Shown piece after piece: positions 1 through 7,504 of a stretch of DNA of 64,000 bases. Position numbers and translations under genes: made by a program. The DNA is from Luteimonas suaedae. GTDB lineage: Bacteria > Pseudomonadota > Gammaproteobacteria > Xanthomonadales > Xanthomonadaceae. The DNA lies in the NCBI RefSeq assembly GCF_008312895.1, contig NZ_VSSP01000004.1, positions 62,001-126,000 of the forward strand, given 5' to 3'. Each line of letters begins with the position of its first letter. Positions within the stretch are counted from its first letter, which is position 1. Below the pieces are notes generated by a model. That model was not told the origin of the DNA. It searched no databases and worked only from the letters and a program-made list of their open reading frames with translations.

Positions 1-2
1 AC

Positions 3-257
3 CTGGCGTTCGGGGTCGCGGTGGTCACCGGGCTGTCCGGCGCGATCGCCTTGCTGGTGCGCCGACGCTGGGCGGCGCCGATGCTGCTGGTGTCGCTGGG
101 CGCCGCGGCCGTGCAGGCCACCGCCGTACCGGCCGTCCTGGCCATGCGCGATGCGCTGCATGCGTCGGCGCTGGCGGTGCCGGTGGCCCTGCTGCTGGTC
201 GCGCTGGCGCTGTGGTCGTACGCGCGCAGCGTCCGCACGCGCGGATGGTTGCGCTAG
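3..257 (+). CDS. 3' end of a small integral membrane protein (truncated by window edge)
   Basis: The reading frame is open from the first bases of the window and ends at TAG 255-257, so this is the C-terminal part of a gene that starts upstream. The visible 84 residues hold three hydrophobic stretches separated by short basic loops and end in the tail ARSVRTRGWLR. The pattern resembles small four-helix inner-membrane proteins, often labelled sugar-transporter-like or hypothetical, that are common in Xanthomonadaceae and finish with a similar ARxRGWLR motif. That family assignment rests on memory of the C-terminal pattern. Nothing in the neighbouring genes indicates a function. Confidence 0.6.
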   Translation: MAFGVAVVTGLSGAIALLVRRRWAAPMLLVSLGAAAVQATAVPAVLAMRDALHASALAVPVALLLVALALWSYARSVRTRGWLR

Positions 258-282
258 CTGGCGGAAGGCCGAATAGCCAGGT

Positions 283-402
283 TCACTCCCCGACCAGAGG
301 TTCGAGCACGTGCGGGACGGCGTGATGCTCGTGGGCGATCAGCCAGCGGCCGCCCACCTTCGTCAGTCCCAAGGCCAGGCGGCAGACCGGGCGCGCGTGT
401 TT
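283..402 (-). pseudogene. remnant of an NTF2-like/SnoaL (DUF4440-type) protein C-terminus
   Basis: The last 39 codons before the stop at 283 read like the end of a SnoaL/DUF4440 protein: a strand of the type RLALGLTKVGGRW followed by LIAHEHHAVP, the usual final strand and tail of this fold. Upstream in the same frame the similarity is lost and no start codon or ribosome site is seen. The simplest reading is a gene remnant beside the S41 protease. Region 403-545 between it and the protease stop holds nothing I can recognise. The call depends on one short motif. Confidence 0.35.
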
Positions 403-545
403 CCATCCAGGAATCGTCGCGAACGGCTTCCGGTGCGCAGCGCTGTTCGCATTCCGCGCCACTCCCGCCAGGTTCGATTGCGGCGGCGGCCGGCGCGCCG
501 GCCGCACGGTCCGGAGCACATCTGGCGAGGCCCGCGGTCGCGCCG

Positions 546-1532
546 CTACTCGCGCGCGCGCGCCAGCGCTTCCTGCGCCATCGCCACGGCGGTCTCCAGC
601 GCCGCCTCGGCCGGCACGGCGACGTCCGGTTTCACGCCAACCGTCTGCCAGTTGGCGTTGGTGAGCGGGTTGACCGAGCGCTCGGTCTCCAGCCACAGCA
701 TCAGGCCACGGCCGACGCTGCGGTACTCGAACGGGTTGGCGCCGCCGCCCGATGCCTCGCCGACGACGGTCACTCGGCCAAGCGCCTGCAGGTCGTAGGT
801 GAACGCTTCCGCCGCGGAAAAGGTGCGCGGCGAGGTGAGCACGTAGACCGGCTTGTCCGCTCCGTAGCGCGGACCGGGCACGTAGGGGTGGGTGTGCTGT
901 CGGGTCGTCTCGCCGGTCTTGCGTGCGTAGACCCCGCTCAGGGGGTGATGGCCGCCGTCGAACAGGTAGGAGCTGAGCAGGTTGGCCATTTCGCCGTGCC
1001 CGCCGCCGTTGGCGCGCAGGTCGATCACCAGAGCGTCGGTGTGCGCCAGGAACCGCATCGAGGCCACCGCGGTGTCGCCACCCATGTCGACCGGGGCGAA
1101 CACGCTCAGCTCGAGCAGGCCGATGTTGTGGTCCAGCCGCTCGACCTTGCGGAACCCGAAGTTCAGCTGCGGCCCGTAGTAGCGTTCGCGCTCGCGGCGG
1201 TCGAAGTCGGCATCCGCGTCCGCGTCCTCGCCGGCCGCGGCGGGCTTGCGGTCGACCTCGACGTACAGATGTCCCGGCCCGGAGATGCCGCGGATGGTGG
1301 CGGTCAGCGCGGCGGCCAGGGCCTCGTCGGAGGATGCCGCGTAGGTACCGGCCGCCAGCTCCCGGCGCAGCGCGCCGGCGATGGTGCGGCCCAGATCGGG
1401 GTCGACGTATTCGTCCTCGATCAGTTGTGCCACCCGTTCGACGATGGCGGCATTGCCCTCGCGTACCCGGGCGTCGGCGACGATCGACGCGCCCAGCAGG
1501 GCCGCCGCGATCAGGAAGCGATGCAGTGCCAT
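546..1532 (-). CDS. exported S41 family (tail-specific protease-like) serine peptidase
   Basis: A 328-residue protein with an N-terminal signal peptide (hydrophobic residues about 5-20) and a C-terminal S41 peptidase domain. The catalytic block TSPRTFSAAEAF is clear, with Ser239 as probable nucleophile; it is preceded by the strand ALVIDLRANGGG (about 167-177), another hallmark of the family, and followed by GEASGGGANPFEY. No PDZ domain is apparent, which fits the short interphotoreceptor-retinoid-binding-protein/Tricorn-like S41 members rather than full-length CtpA. It should act on peptides in the periplasm. Its ATG follows directly after the TAA of the MarR regulator with no spacer, so the two are cotranscribed and probably translationally coupled. 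Substrate unknown. Confidence 0.85.
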   Translation of the reverse strand: MALHRFLIAAALLGASIVADARVREGNAAIVERVAQLIEDEYVDPDLGRTIAGALRRELAAGTYAASSDEALAAALTATIRGISGPGHLYVEVDRKPAAAGEDADADADFDRRERERYYGPQLNFGFRKVERLDHNIGLLELSVFAPVDMGGDTAVASMRFLAHTDALVIDLRANGGGHGEMANLLSSYLFDGGHHPLSGVYARKTGETTRQHTHPYVPGPRYGADKPVYVLTSPRTFSAAEAFTYDLQALGRVTVVGEASGGGANPFEYRSVGRGLMLWLETERSVNPLTNANWQTVGVKPDVAVPAEAALETAVAMAQEALARARE

Positions 1533-2003
1533 TTACTTGTTTCCTTGCCTGGACAGAGCCTTTTGGATCCGGTCTTCGAAGGGGCGCTGCTCCAGCGCGG
1601 CGATGGCGGCGCCGGCGACGTCGGCGAGCGAGGCGCCGATGTCCTCGTCCAGCGTGGCGGCGGCCCGTGCGGTGGCGCGCCAGTGCCGGGTCAGCAGCGG
1701 CAGCGCCTGGAGCAGGGCCGGGGACATCGAGATCCGCTTCGAACGTGCATCGGCGCCGGGCTCGGTGCATACCCAGCCGGCCCGCGCCATCTGCGCCACG
1801 GTCTGGCTGAGCGCGGAGTGGCTGAGCCCGGCCGCCTCGGCCAGGGCGCGGATGGTCAGCGGCCCGTGTGCCTGGAGCGCGCGGACGACCGGGGTATAGC
1901 GCGGGCGGTAGCCGGGCAGCCCAGCGGCGGTGTAACTGTGCTCGACGCCGCCGTCGAGCAGCTGCAGCAGATGGCGCAGGCGGGTGCCCAGGGTGGCGTT
2001 CAT
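1533..2003 (-). CDS. MarR family transcriptional regulator
   Basis: A 156-residue winged-helix regulator. Residues about 38-105 carry the MarR core: PLTIRALAEAAGLSHSALSQ is the helix-turn-helix and the following TEPGADARSKRISMSP the wing. A longer helical C-terminus would form the dimer interface. It is the first gene of a two-gene unit with the S41 peptidase (its TAA abuts the peptidase ATG), so it likely controls that peptidase and itself. A long near-perfect palindrome containing TATATATA lies 11-32 bp upstream of its ATG, the expected place for an autoregulatory MarR operator. Ligand unknown. Confidence 0.85.
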   Translation of the reverse strand: MNATLGTRLRHLLQLLDGGVEHSYTAAGLPGYRPRYTPVVRALQAHGPLTIRALAEAAGLSHSALSQTVAQMARAGWVCTEPGADARSKRISMSPALLQALPLLTRHWRATARAAATLDEDIGASLADVAGAAIAALEQRPFEDRIQKALSRQGNK

Positions 2004-2013
2004 AGAGCCTCAA

Positions 2014-2035
2014 CAGCGCTTATATATAAGCACTG
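2014..2035. promoter_or_regulatory. palindromic operator/promoter of the MarR-S41 unit
   Basis: A 22-bp inverted repeat with one mismatch; its core GCTTATATATAAGC (2018-2031) is perfectly palindromic. It lies just upstream of the MarR ATG at 2003 and its AT-rich centre can serve as the -10 element. A regulator bound here would block polymerase. The half-site CTTA/TAAG recurs at the second MarR-type gene (4949-4960 and 5089-5106). Confidence 0.6.
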
Positions 2036-2121
2036 TCACAAATTCCCCGGCGCGGGTCAAGAGGCGCCTCGCGACCCACACGGCGATGTCGCGCCGGAAG
2101 CGATGGCGCGCGCGTGCGCGG

Positions 2122-2634
2122 TTACTCCGTCGCCGCGCCCCGGCGCGGCAGCACCCATCCGGGCCGGACGAAATGACAGGTGTAGCCGTCCGGGTAGCGT
2201 TCCAGGTAGTCCTGGTGCTCCGGCTCGGCTTCCCAGAACGGGCCCGCCGGCGCGACTTCGGTGACCACCGTGCCGGGCCACAAGCCGGAGGCGTTGACGT
2301 CGGCGATGGTGTCCTCGGCGACGGCCTTCTGCGCGTCGTCCACGTAGAAGATCGCCGACCGGTAGCTCGGGCCGAGATCGTTGCCCTGGCGATCGGGCGT
2401 GGTGGGGTCATGGATCTGGAAGAAGAACTCCAGCAGGGCGCGGTAGCTCGTCTTCGCCGGGTCGTAGGTGATCTCGATCGCCTCGGCATGGGTGCCGTGG
2501 TTGCGATAGGTGGCGTTTTCGACGTCGCCGCCGGTATAGCCCACGCGCGTGGAGACCACGCCCGGCAGCCGGCGGATCAGGTCCTGCATGCCCCAGAAGC
2601 AGCCGCCGGCAAGCACGGCGCGTTCGGTCGTCAT
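2122..2634 (-). CDS. msrA: peptide-methionine (S)-S-oxide reductase MsrA
   Basis: A 170-residue protein with the MsrA signature GGCFWGMQ at residues 10-17 (catalytic Cys12), followed by [12 protein letters not shown] and [13 protein letters not shown], all typical of the family. It reduces methionine-S-sulfoxide in oxidised proteins or free methionine using thioredoxin. No signal peptide is present, so it is cytoplasmic. Its ATG overlaps the TGA of msrB (ATGA at 2631-2634), giving a coupled msrB-msrA repair unit that handles both sulfoxide epimers. The C-terminal tail after GWVLPRRG lacks a convincing resolving-cysteine motif; the only other cysteine is in YTCHFVRPG. Confidence 0.95.
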   Translation of the reverse strand: MTTERAVLAGGCFWGMQDLIRRLPGVVSTRVGYTGGDVENATYRNHGTHAEAIEITYDPAKTSYRALLEFFFQIHDPTTPDRQGNDLGPSYRSAIFYVDDAQKAVAEDTIADVNASGLWPGTVVTEVAPAGPFWEAEPEHQDYLERYPDGYTCHFVRPGWVLPRRGAATE

Positions 2635-3080
2635 CGGATGTCCTCCACCTGGTCGAGGTAGGCGCCGTAGCCTTCCGCCTCCATGCGCTCGCGCGGCACG
2701 AAGCGCAGCGAGGCCGAGTTGATGCAGTAGCGCAGGCCGCCGCGGTCGGGCGGGCCGTCCGGGAACACGTGGCCGAGATGGCTGTCGCCGTGCGCGGAAC
2801 GCACCTCGACGCGCTTCATCCCGAGGCTGTCGTCGCCGAGTTCGTTGACGTTGGCCGGTTCGATCGGCTTGGTGAAGCTGGGCCAGCCGCATCCCGATTC
2901 GTACTTGTCCGAGGAGGCGAACAACGGCTCGCCCGAGACGATGTCGACGTAGATGCCCGGGGCCTTGTTGTCGAGGTGTTCGCCGGTGCCGGGCCGCTCG
3001 GTGCCGTTCTGCTGGGTCACGCGGAACTGCTCGGGGGTCAGCCGGGCGATGGCTTCCTCGGTCTTCCTGTAGTTGGCCAT
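2631..3080 (-). CDS. msrB: peptide-methionine (R)-S-oxide reductase MsrB
   Basis: A 149-residue MsrB with the expected order of motifs: [11 protein letters not shown]..., [17 protein letters not shown] and [11 protein letters not shown], whose cysteine is the catalytic residue. The paired CxxC zinc motifs of many MsrBs are not visible, so this is probably the zinc-free type. It reduces methionine-R-sulfoxide. ATG 3080 is chosen over ATG 3086 because the GGAG ribosome site has proper spacing only to the former. Its stop overlaps the msrA start by 4 bp. Between msrB and the DUF2277 gene (3081-3401) lies a divergent promoter region containing a GGGCC-type inverted repeat at 3298-3310. Confidence 0.95.
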   Translation of the reverse strand: MANYRKTEEAIARLTPEQFRVTQQNGTERPGTGEHLDNKAPGIYVDIVSGEPLFASSDKYESGCGWPSFTKPIEPANVNELGDDSLGMKRVEVRSAHGDSHLGHVFPDGPPDRGGLRYCINSASLRFVPRERMEAEGYGAYLDQVEDIR

Positions 3081-3401
3081 GTTCATGCTCCGTCGCAGTA
3101 CGGGGATGGCGGCCCGAAAGCGGCGCCGTTCCATACAGATGCGCGCGCTGGGCGGGGTTTTCAATCCACCCCGGGGCCAGGCCGCCGTGACCGGAAGAGG
3201 AAAGATGTCGCGGCCTTGCGGTGAGCCGAGGCCCGCCGCCACACCCGGGCGACGATCCGCGATGGCTATACCGTGGGCCGGGGGCCAACTATACGATGGG
3301 CCTTGGGCCCGTATGGTTGCGTTGACGGTGTGTCGCGCGTCGTGTCGATCGCGCCATGCCTCATCCGTCGCATTGATAACCCAGACACGCTGGAGGATCC
3401 C

Positions 3402-3719
3402 ATGTGCCGGAACATCCGCACGCTGTACAACTTCGAACCGCCCGCCACCCAGGACGAGATCCGCGCATCCGCGCTGCAGTTCGTGCGCAAGCTGAGTGGT
3501 TTCAATACTCCGTCCAAGGCCAACGAAGCCGCGTTCGAGCATGCCGTCGCACAGGTGACCGATGCGGCGCGAACGTTGATCGATTCGCTCACCACCGTGG
3601 TGCCGCCAAAGAACCGCGAAGTCGAGCGCGCAAAGGCGGCGGCATCGTCCGCCAAACGCTTCGGGGGGCGTGACGGCCATGCGGTGGGCAAAGGCCCACC
3701 CGATAGCCAACCCCGATAG
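3402..3719 (+). CDS. DUF2277 family protein with repeat-derived C-terminal tail
   Basis: A 105-residue protein starting [16 protein letters not shown], the conserved opening of DUF2277, a family of about 85-90 residues with no known function. The start at 3402 has a strong GGAGG at 3392-3396 with 5-nt spacing. The first 85 residues or so follow the family; the last 15-20 (after KRFG) are encoded by a GGTGGGC/GCCCACC inverted repeat, so the original stop seems to have been replaced when the repeat arrived. No partner gene suggests a function; it is divergent from msrBA. Confidence 0.8.
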   Translation: MCRNIRTLYNFEPPATQDEIRASALQFVRKLSGFNTPSKANEAAFEHAVAQVTDAARTLIDSLTTVVPPKNREVERAKAAASSAKRFGGRDGHAVGKGPPDSQPR

Positions 3720-3741
3720 GGCGGGCCCTGGGCCCACCGCA
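3683..3741. repeat. GGTGGGC/GCCCACC palindromic repeat cluster
   Basis: Two adjacent hairpins, GGTGGGCAAAGGCCCACC (3683-3700) and a GGGCCC...GGGCCCACC unit near 3722-3741, overlap the end of the DUF2277 gene. A related palindrome is at 3298-3310, and GGTGGGCCTTGGCCCACC is at 55739-55756, so this is a dispersed family. I see no transposase nearby. Confidence 0.6.
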
Positions 3742-3871
3742 CCACCCCGGCGGCGACCCGGACGGCCACGCGATGGGCTGGAGCCCGCTCCTTCGGCCGT
3801 TTCGTCGCATGGCGGTTGATCGGCGGCCTCCCGCGCGACAGGCTGCATCCTGGCCGCAACAGGGGAGGATC

Positions 3872-3928
3872 ATGAAGACAATCGCGCTGCTTCTCGCATC
3901 GGTTTCCATCGCCTCGAGTAGCGCATAA
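3872..3928 (+). pseudogene. signal-peptide-only micro-ORF (probable truncated secreted protein)
   Basis: Strong ribosome site GGGGAGGA at 3861-3868 precedes ATG 3872; the frame encodes 18 residues, MKTIALLLASVSIASSSA, then TAA 3926-3928. This is a textbook signal peptide with nothing after it. Either it is the 5' remnant of a deleted secreted-protein gene (the following sequence abuts the convergent MarR-GNAT gene) or a genuine leader-like micro-protein. The good ribosome site argues that it once started a real gene. Confidence 0.5.
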
Positions 3929-3963
3929 CGCCGATGGGCGGACCTGCCGCCCACCACGCTGCG

Positions 3964-4932
3964 CTACGCGCCGCCGTTCCGCTGCTCGCGGTAGATCATG
4001 TAGACGTCCGCACGCTGGTAATGCGTGCCGGGTTTCACCCCCGGCTGCAGCACGAAGCCCGCGCTTTCGTAGAGCCGCAGCGCCGGCTGCAGGCGCTTCT
4101 GCGATTCCAGGAACAGCTCGCGGCCGCCCAGCCGTTGGAACTCGGTAATCGCGGCCTGCATCAGCTTGCGGCCGATGCCCAGGCCCTGGTGGCGCTCGGT
4201 GACGGCCATCTTGGTGAGCTCGTACACGCCGGGCGCATCCACCATCAGCGCGCAGGTGCCGACCGCCTCGTCGCCGACCAGGGCGATCAGGATCGCGCCG
4301 CCCGGCTCGAGGACGTGTTTCTCCGGCTCCGACAGCACGGCGTGGTCGATCGGCTCGATCCGGTAGTACTTCGCCAGCCACTCGGCGTTGATCCGGTAGA
4401 AGTCTCCGCGCCATTCCGGCGCGAACGGCACGATGCGCACCTGGGCGGCCTGTCGCTGGCGCAGCCGCTGGGCGATTTCGGCCGGCAGCGGTTGTTCGTC
4501 CAGGCTGGTCTCATACCGCGACAGTGCGTCGAGCAGGTCCACGCCGATGTCCATGATCCGGTGCTCCACGGTGTCGCGCATGGCCTGCCACAGCGGTCGC
4601 GCGGCCTTGAGTTCGGCTTCGCAGCGTTCGGTGAGCGCCAGCACCCGCTGTCGGCGGTCGCTGGGAGCGGGCTCGCGCTGCAGCAGGCCGGCCCGGGTGA
4701 GCTTGGTGGCCAGCTGGCTGACGGCGGAATGGGTCAGGCCGATCTCCCGGGCGATCTCGCCCACGCTCAGCGGCCCACGCTCCTGCAACAGCCGCAGCAC
4801 CGGGAACCAGCGCGCCTGCAGGCCGATGCCGTGCTCCTGGTAGACCTGATCGATCAGGTCGTAGCTGCGCTCGCTGATGACCTTCAGGCGACTGGCGAGG
4901 GCGAGGGTGCCCTGGACCGAGAGGAAGCTCAT
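3964..4932 (-). CDS. fused MarR-type regulator and GNAT N-acetyltransferase
   Basis: A 322-residue two-domain protein. Residues about 20-150 form a MarR winged helix (GEIAREIGLTHSAVSQLATKLTRAGLLQREP, with wing PSDRRQRVLAL); residues about 165-320 form a GNAT acetyltransferase with the acetyl-CoA loop HQGLGIGRKLMQAAI. Such HTH-GNAT fusions are widespread in proteobacteria and are thought to sense or modify a small molecule, with the DNA-binding half regulating adjacent genes. Two palindromes with CTTA/TAAG half-sites lie upstream (4949-4960, 5089-5106), and a small membrane-protein gene is divergent at 5280. The acetylated substrate cannot be read from sequence. Confidence 0.85.
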   Translation of the reverse strand: MSFLSVQGTLALASRLKVISERSYDLIDQVYQEHGIGLQARWFPVLRLLQERGPLSVGEIAREIGLTHSAVSQLATKLTRAGLLQREPAPSDRRQRVLALTERCEAELKAARPLWQAMRDTVEHRIMDIGVDLLDALSRYETSLDEQPLPAEIAQRLRQRQAAQVRIVPFAPEWRGDFYRINAEWLAKYYRIEPIDHAVLSEPEKHVLEPGGAILIALVGDEAVGTCALMVDAPGVYELTKMAVTERHQGLGIGRKLMQAAITEFQRLGGRELFLESQKRLQPALRLYESAGFVLQPGVKPGTHYQRADVYMIYREQRNGGA

Positions 4933-4948
4933 GGCGATGTCCGGCGAT

Positions 4949-4960
4949 ACTTACGTAAGT
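4949..4960. promoter_or_regulatory. palindrome ACTTACGTAAGT upstream of the MarR-GNAT gene
   Basis: Perfect 12-bp palindrome 17 bp upstream of the ATG at 4932, the position of a repressor site. It shares CTTA/TAAG half-sites with the palindromes at 5089-5106 and 2014-2035. Binding by the fused regulator is inferred. Confidence 0.5.
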
Positions 4961-5088
4961 GCTAACATAAACATCCGCGTGGCGGTCGGCAAGCCTGTCG
5001 GCAGCTTCGGTCCGTCCGCCCGGCGGCGGGGCAGGCTGGACAGGGGCTCGACAAGCACGGAGCGACGACGACCTGCCATCGAGAGACG

Positions 5089-5106
5089 GGCGCTTAAGTA
5101 AGCGCC
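5089..5106. promoter_or_regulatory. palindrome GGCGCTTAAGTAAGCGCC, second MarR-type site
   Basis: Perfect 8-bp arms (GGCGCTTA / TAAGCGCC) around a 2-bp centre, between the divergent MarR-GNAT gene and the small membrane-protein gene at 5280. It may be the operator for the forward gene or a second site for the regulator. The rest of the 347-bp intergenic region (4933-5279) shows no other clear feature. Confidence 0.5.
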
Positions 5107-5279
5107 ACTCCACTCTGGCCCCGCTTCTGGCCGGGTATCCTCCCGTCGCTATATTTTCCGGCTGGTCGGCCGTTCCGAGGGGTTCGTCGCACGTCGGTTG
5201 CCAACGACGGTCGGGGTCCGCAACCTGTTCCTGCCGACGCCAAGACCGGCGCCGCGCACGAGGCCGCAGGGAGACTGAG

Positions 5280-5510
5280 ATGAAGACGCTGATCGTAGTC
5301 GTTGCCTGGTGCATCCTCTTTGTCCTGTGCTGGCCGCTGGCCCTGCTGGCGCTGGTGCTCTGGCCGATCGCCTGGCTGCTCGCCTTGCCGTTCCGTCTGA
5401 TCGGCATCACCTTCTCGGCCCTGTTCGCATTCCTGCAGGCGGTCCTGTTCCTGCCTGCCCGCGTGCTGGGCTGGCGCCCGGCACCGGCGCGTCACGCGGC
5501 GACCGCCTGA
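5280..5510 (+). CDS. small two-helix membrane protein, unknown function
   Basis: A 76-residue protein beginning MKTLIVVVAWCILFVL with two long hydrophobic segments (about 4-40 and 44-62) and a short basic tail (GWRPAPARHAATA). The ATG at 5280 is preceded by GGGAG at suitable spacing. I do not recognise a named family; similar short, leucine/tryptophan-rich proteins occur in many proteobacteria. It is divergent from the MarR-GNAT regulator, with a palindromic site between them, so it may be that regulator's target. Confidence 0.7.
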   Translation: MKTLIVVVAWCILFVLCWPLALLALVLWPIAWLLALPFRLIGITFSALFAFLQAVLFLPARVLGWRPAPARHAATA

Positions 5511-5581
5511 GCCGACCGGGTCGGCTTCATCCTGGTATCACATGTCGATACGTCCGGCGGCTTGCTTCGCGCCTTGCCGGA

Positions 5582-6370
5582 CTAGCCGTCGCGCTTCTGC
5601 AAGGCGGCGTCTGCGGCGTCCGACACCTCGACCCACTTCGGGTCGGGCGCAGCGCCGGGAACGTAGCTGTCGTGCCAGTTCCACCACTTGTACGGCGGGG
5701 TCTGGGGATAGCCTTCCGGCGAGTCCTCCCAGGTCTCCTGGCGCCCGAGCGCCGTCAGATCGAGGTAGCTCCAGGTGGTGCCCATCGCCTCGTCGCCGCG
5801 ATTGTTGATGAAGTAGGTGCGGAACACGCGGTCGCCGTCGCGGATGAACGCGTTGTGGCCGTGCCATTCATCGACCCCGAAGTCGGCGTCGAAACTGTCG
5901 GTGATGGTGTACCAGGGAATTTCCCAGCCCATCCGCGCCTTCAGGCGCGCGATGTCGGACTGCGGTGCGCGCGAGGCGAACACGAGGGTCGTGTCGCGCG
6001 CGTTCAGGTGGGTGAGGTGGGCGACCTGGTCGGCCACCAGGGAACAGCCGATGCAGGCATGCTCCGGCCAGCCGTGCACGCCGGGTTCGAAGAACGCGCG
6101 GTAGACGATCAGCTGGCGGCGGCCTTCGAACAGGTCGAGCAGGCTCGCCTTGCCCGCGGGCCCGTCGAAGGCATACGTCTTTTCCACGGCAGCCCACGGC
6201 ATCCGCCGCCGCTCGGCGGCCAGCGCGTCGCGGGCGCGGGTCAGGGCCTTTTCCTTGACGAGAAGCTGCTCGCGTGCAGCCTCCCACTCTTGCGGCGACA
6301 CGATGGGTGGCGTGTTCATGGCGTGCTGTCCTTTCTTCTGGCCGTTCATGGATGATGTAGTCGTGGTCAT
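5582..6370 (-). CDS. DUF899 thioredoxin-like family protein
   Basis: A 262-residue protein of the DUF899 family. The body begins PPIVSPQEWEAARE and continues with RRRMPWAAVEKTYAFDGPAG, HACIGCSLVADQVAHL (a CxxC-like pair in a thioredoxin-type position), WHGHNAFIRDGDRVFRTYF and PPYKWWNWHDSYV, all typical of the family. The reaction is unknown; a redox role is suggested by the fold. ATG 6370 is preferred because GGAGG stands 5 nt upstream; ATG 6319 is an alternative with a weaker AAGGA and would drop 17 non-conserved residues. No signal peptide. The region between it and the next gene is short. Confidence 0.85.
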   Translation of the reverse strand: MTTTTSSMNGQKKGQHAMNTPPIVSPQEWEAAREQLLVKEKALTRARDALAAERRRMPWAAVEKTYAFDGPAGKASLLDLFEGRRQLIVYRAFFEPGVHGWPEHACIGCSLVADQVAHLTHLNARDTTLVFASRAPQSDIARLKARMGWEIPWYTITDSFDADFGVDEWHGHNAFIRDGDRVFRTYFINNRGDEAMGTTWSYLDLTALGRQETWEDSPEGYPQTPPYKWWNWHDSYVPGAAPDPKWVEVSDAADAALQKRDG

Positions 6371-6437
6371 CGCAACCTCCGGATCTGTCGATCTTTCGTA
6401 TCGTAGGGATGGAACGTCGCTGCCGTGCCCGCTTCCA

Positions 6438-6899
6438 TCATCGGGTCGTCGCGCCGGAAGTTGCATTCCATGTTGCCTGCGCGCTGTTGTTCCTCGGTGA
6501 AGGATGCGTTGAAGTTGAAGTCGCTTCCGTGCGACGACGCTCAGGGAAACGCGCTGCCGGTTCCGCGTCATGGGAGCCGCCCTCGACCGTGCGGATTGCA
6601 GATCGATCGGCTAACGCCGGATCACGGCCGCCGGCGCCGCTCCGGCGGCGGGAGACCAGCTTCAGCCACGGTGCCGTGTGGAAGGCGCTCATGAGCAGGT
6701 ACATCAAGGCCATTCCGTCGAGCGGGGACGCGCCGTGCGCGGTGGGGCCCGTCATCCCGTGCGAGCCGCCGCTGGAAATGGCCGTCAACAGCGCCATCGT
6801 TGCGAAGGCCGGCGCGGCCGCGAGGCAGACCCAATCGGCTGCGACGAGAGAGGCGCTTGCGAGCCGGTTTTCACGTGTCTGGATTGTGCACGTCTTCAT
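6438..6899 (-). CDS. small membrane protein with long hydrophilic tail
   Basis: Starts at ATG 6899 with GGAGG 7 nt upstream. Residues about 15-45 and 65-90 are transmembrane helices; the second contains GMALMYLLMSAFHTAPWLKL, a motif I associate with short hypothetical membrane proteins that normally end soon after a basic SRRR. Here the frame continues for some 60 further polar, low-complexity residues to a stop at 6438, which looks like readthrough after loss of the original stop. No function assigned. Confidence 0.6.
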   Translation of the reverse strand: MKTCTIQTRENRLASASLVAADWVCLAAAPAFATMALLTAISSGGSHGMTGPTAHGASPLDGMALMYLLMSAFHTAPWLKLVSRRRSGAGGRDPALADRSAIRTVEGGSHDAEPAARFPERRRTEATSTSTHPSPRNNSAQATWNATSGATTR

Positions 6900-7080
6900 T
6901 TCAGAGCCTCCGGTTTTCTCGATGCTGTCGGTTGTTGCCGGGCATGCGGCATACGCTAGCGTCGAGTACTCGAAGGGTGGGAGTGACAAGTGTGTCGGGA
7001 TTCGGATCGCCCCGTTGACCACTGCTCCGCCAGGCCTTGGACGCCGGTGGCGCGACTTCTCGCTGCGATAGGGACGGGCC

Positions 7081-7461
7081 ATGCTCCGCTGGAGCCTTTG
7101 CGGAAACACAGCGACCGCCGACGATTACAAGCCGGCCGGCAGGACGGGTGGTTTCGTCGGCGATGCGGCGGCGCAGTGGCGCGCGGTCCTCACGAACATC
7201 AAATCGGACCTGGAGGAACTCGGCAGCGCGCTCGAGCATCTCATCAGGCTGGCCATCTTCGTCAGGGGGCCGTTTCCCGATGGCGGCGTTCTGGGCTCTC
7301 CGAACTATCGCCTGGACGTGATGGACGAGTTCTTTGCCGAGCATTGCCCGAAGCACTGCAGCGACAACAACCCGCCGCCCTCGGAGGTGATCGGCGTGGC
7401 GGCGCTTGCGCAGCTCGATATCGTCGTTGAAATCGTTGCGGTCACGGTGCTGCCGGACTGA
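7081..7461 (+). pseudogene. degraded Rid (YjgF/YER057c/UK114) family gene
   Basis: The last 95 residues follow the Rid fold: QWRAVLTNIKSDLEELGSALEHLIRLAIFV, then a VMDEFFAEH strand-helix, and the ending PPPSEVIGVAALAQLDIVVEIVAV, which matches the usual P-S-E-V-xVAxLxxxxxVEIEAVA. The first part is missing from this frame. In the neighbouring frame just upstream (about 7060-7100) the peptide GTGHAPLEP looks like the Rid segment GQxPLxP, and the present frame resumes with GNTATADDYKP. This implies a one-base frameshift near 7098 in a Rid gene that began about 100 bp upstream. Rid proteins hydrolyse reactive enamine/imine intermediates. Confidence 0.5.
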
Positions 7462-7504
7462 ATCGCGGCTGACAGGCTTTCAGCCGGGCATGCGGGGACG
7501 CTCT

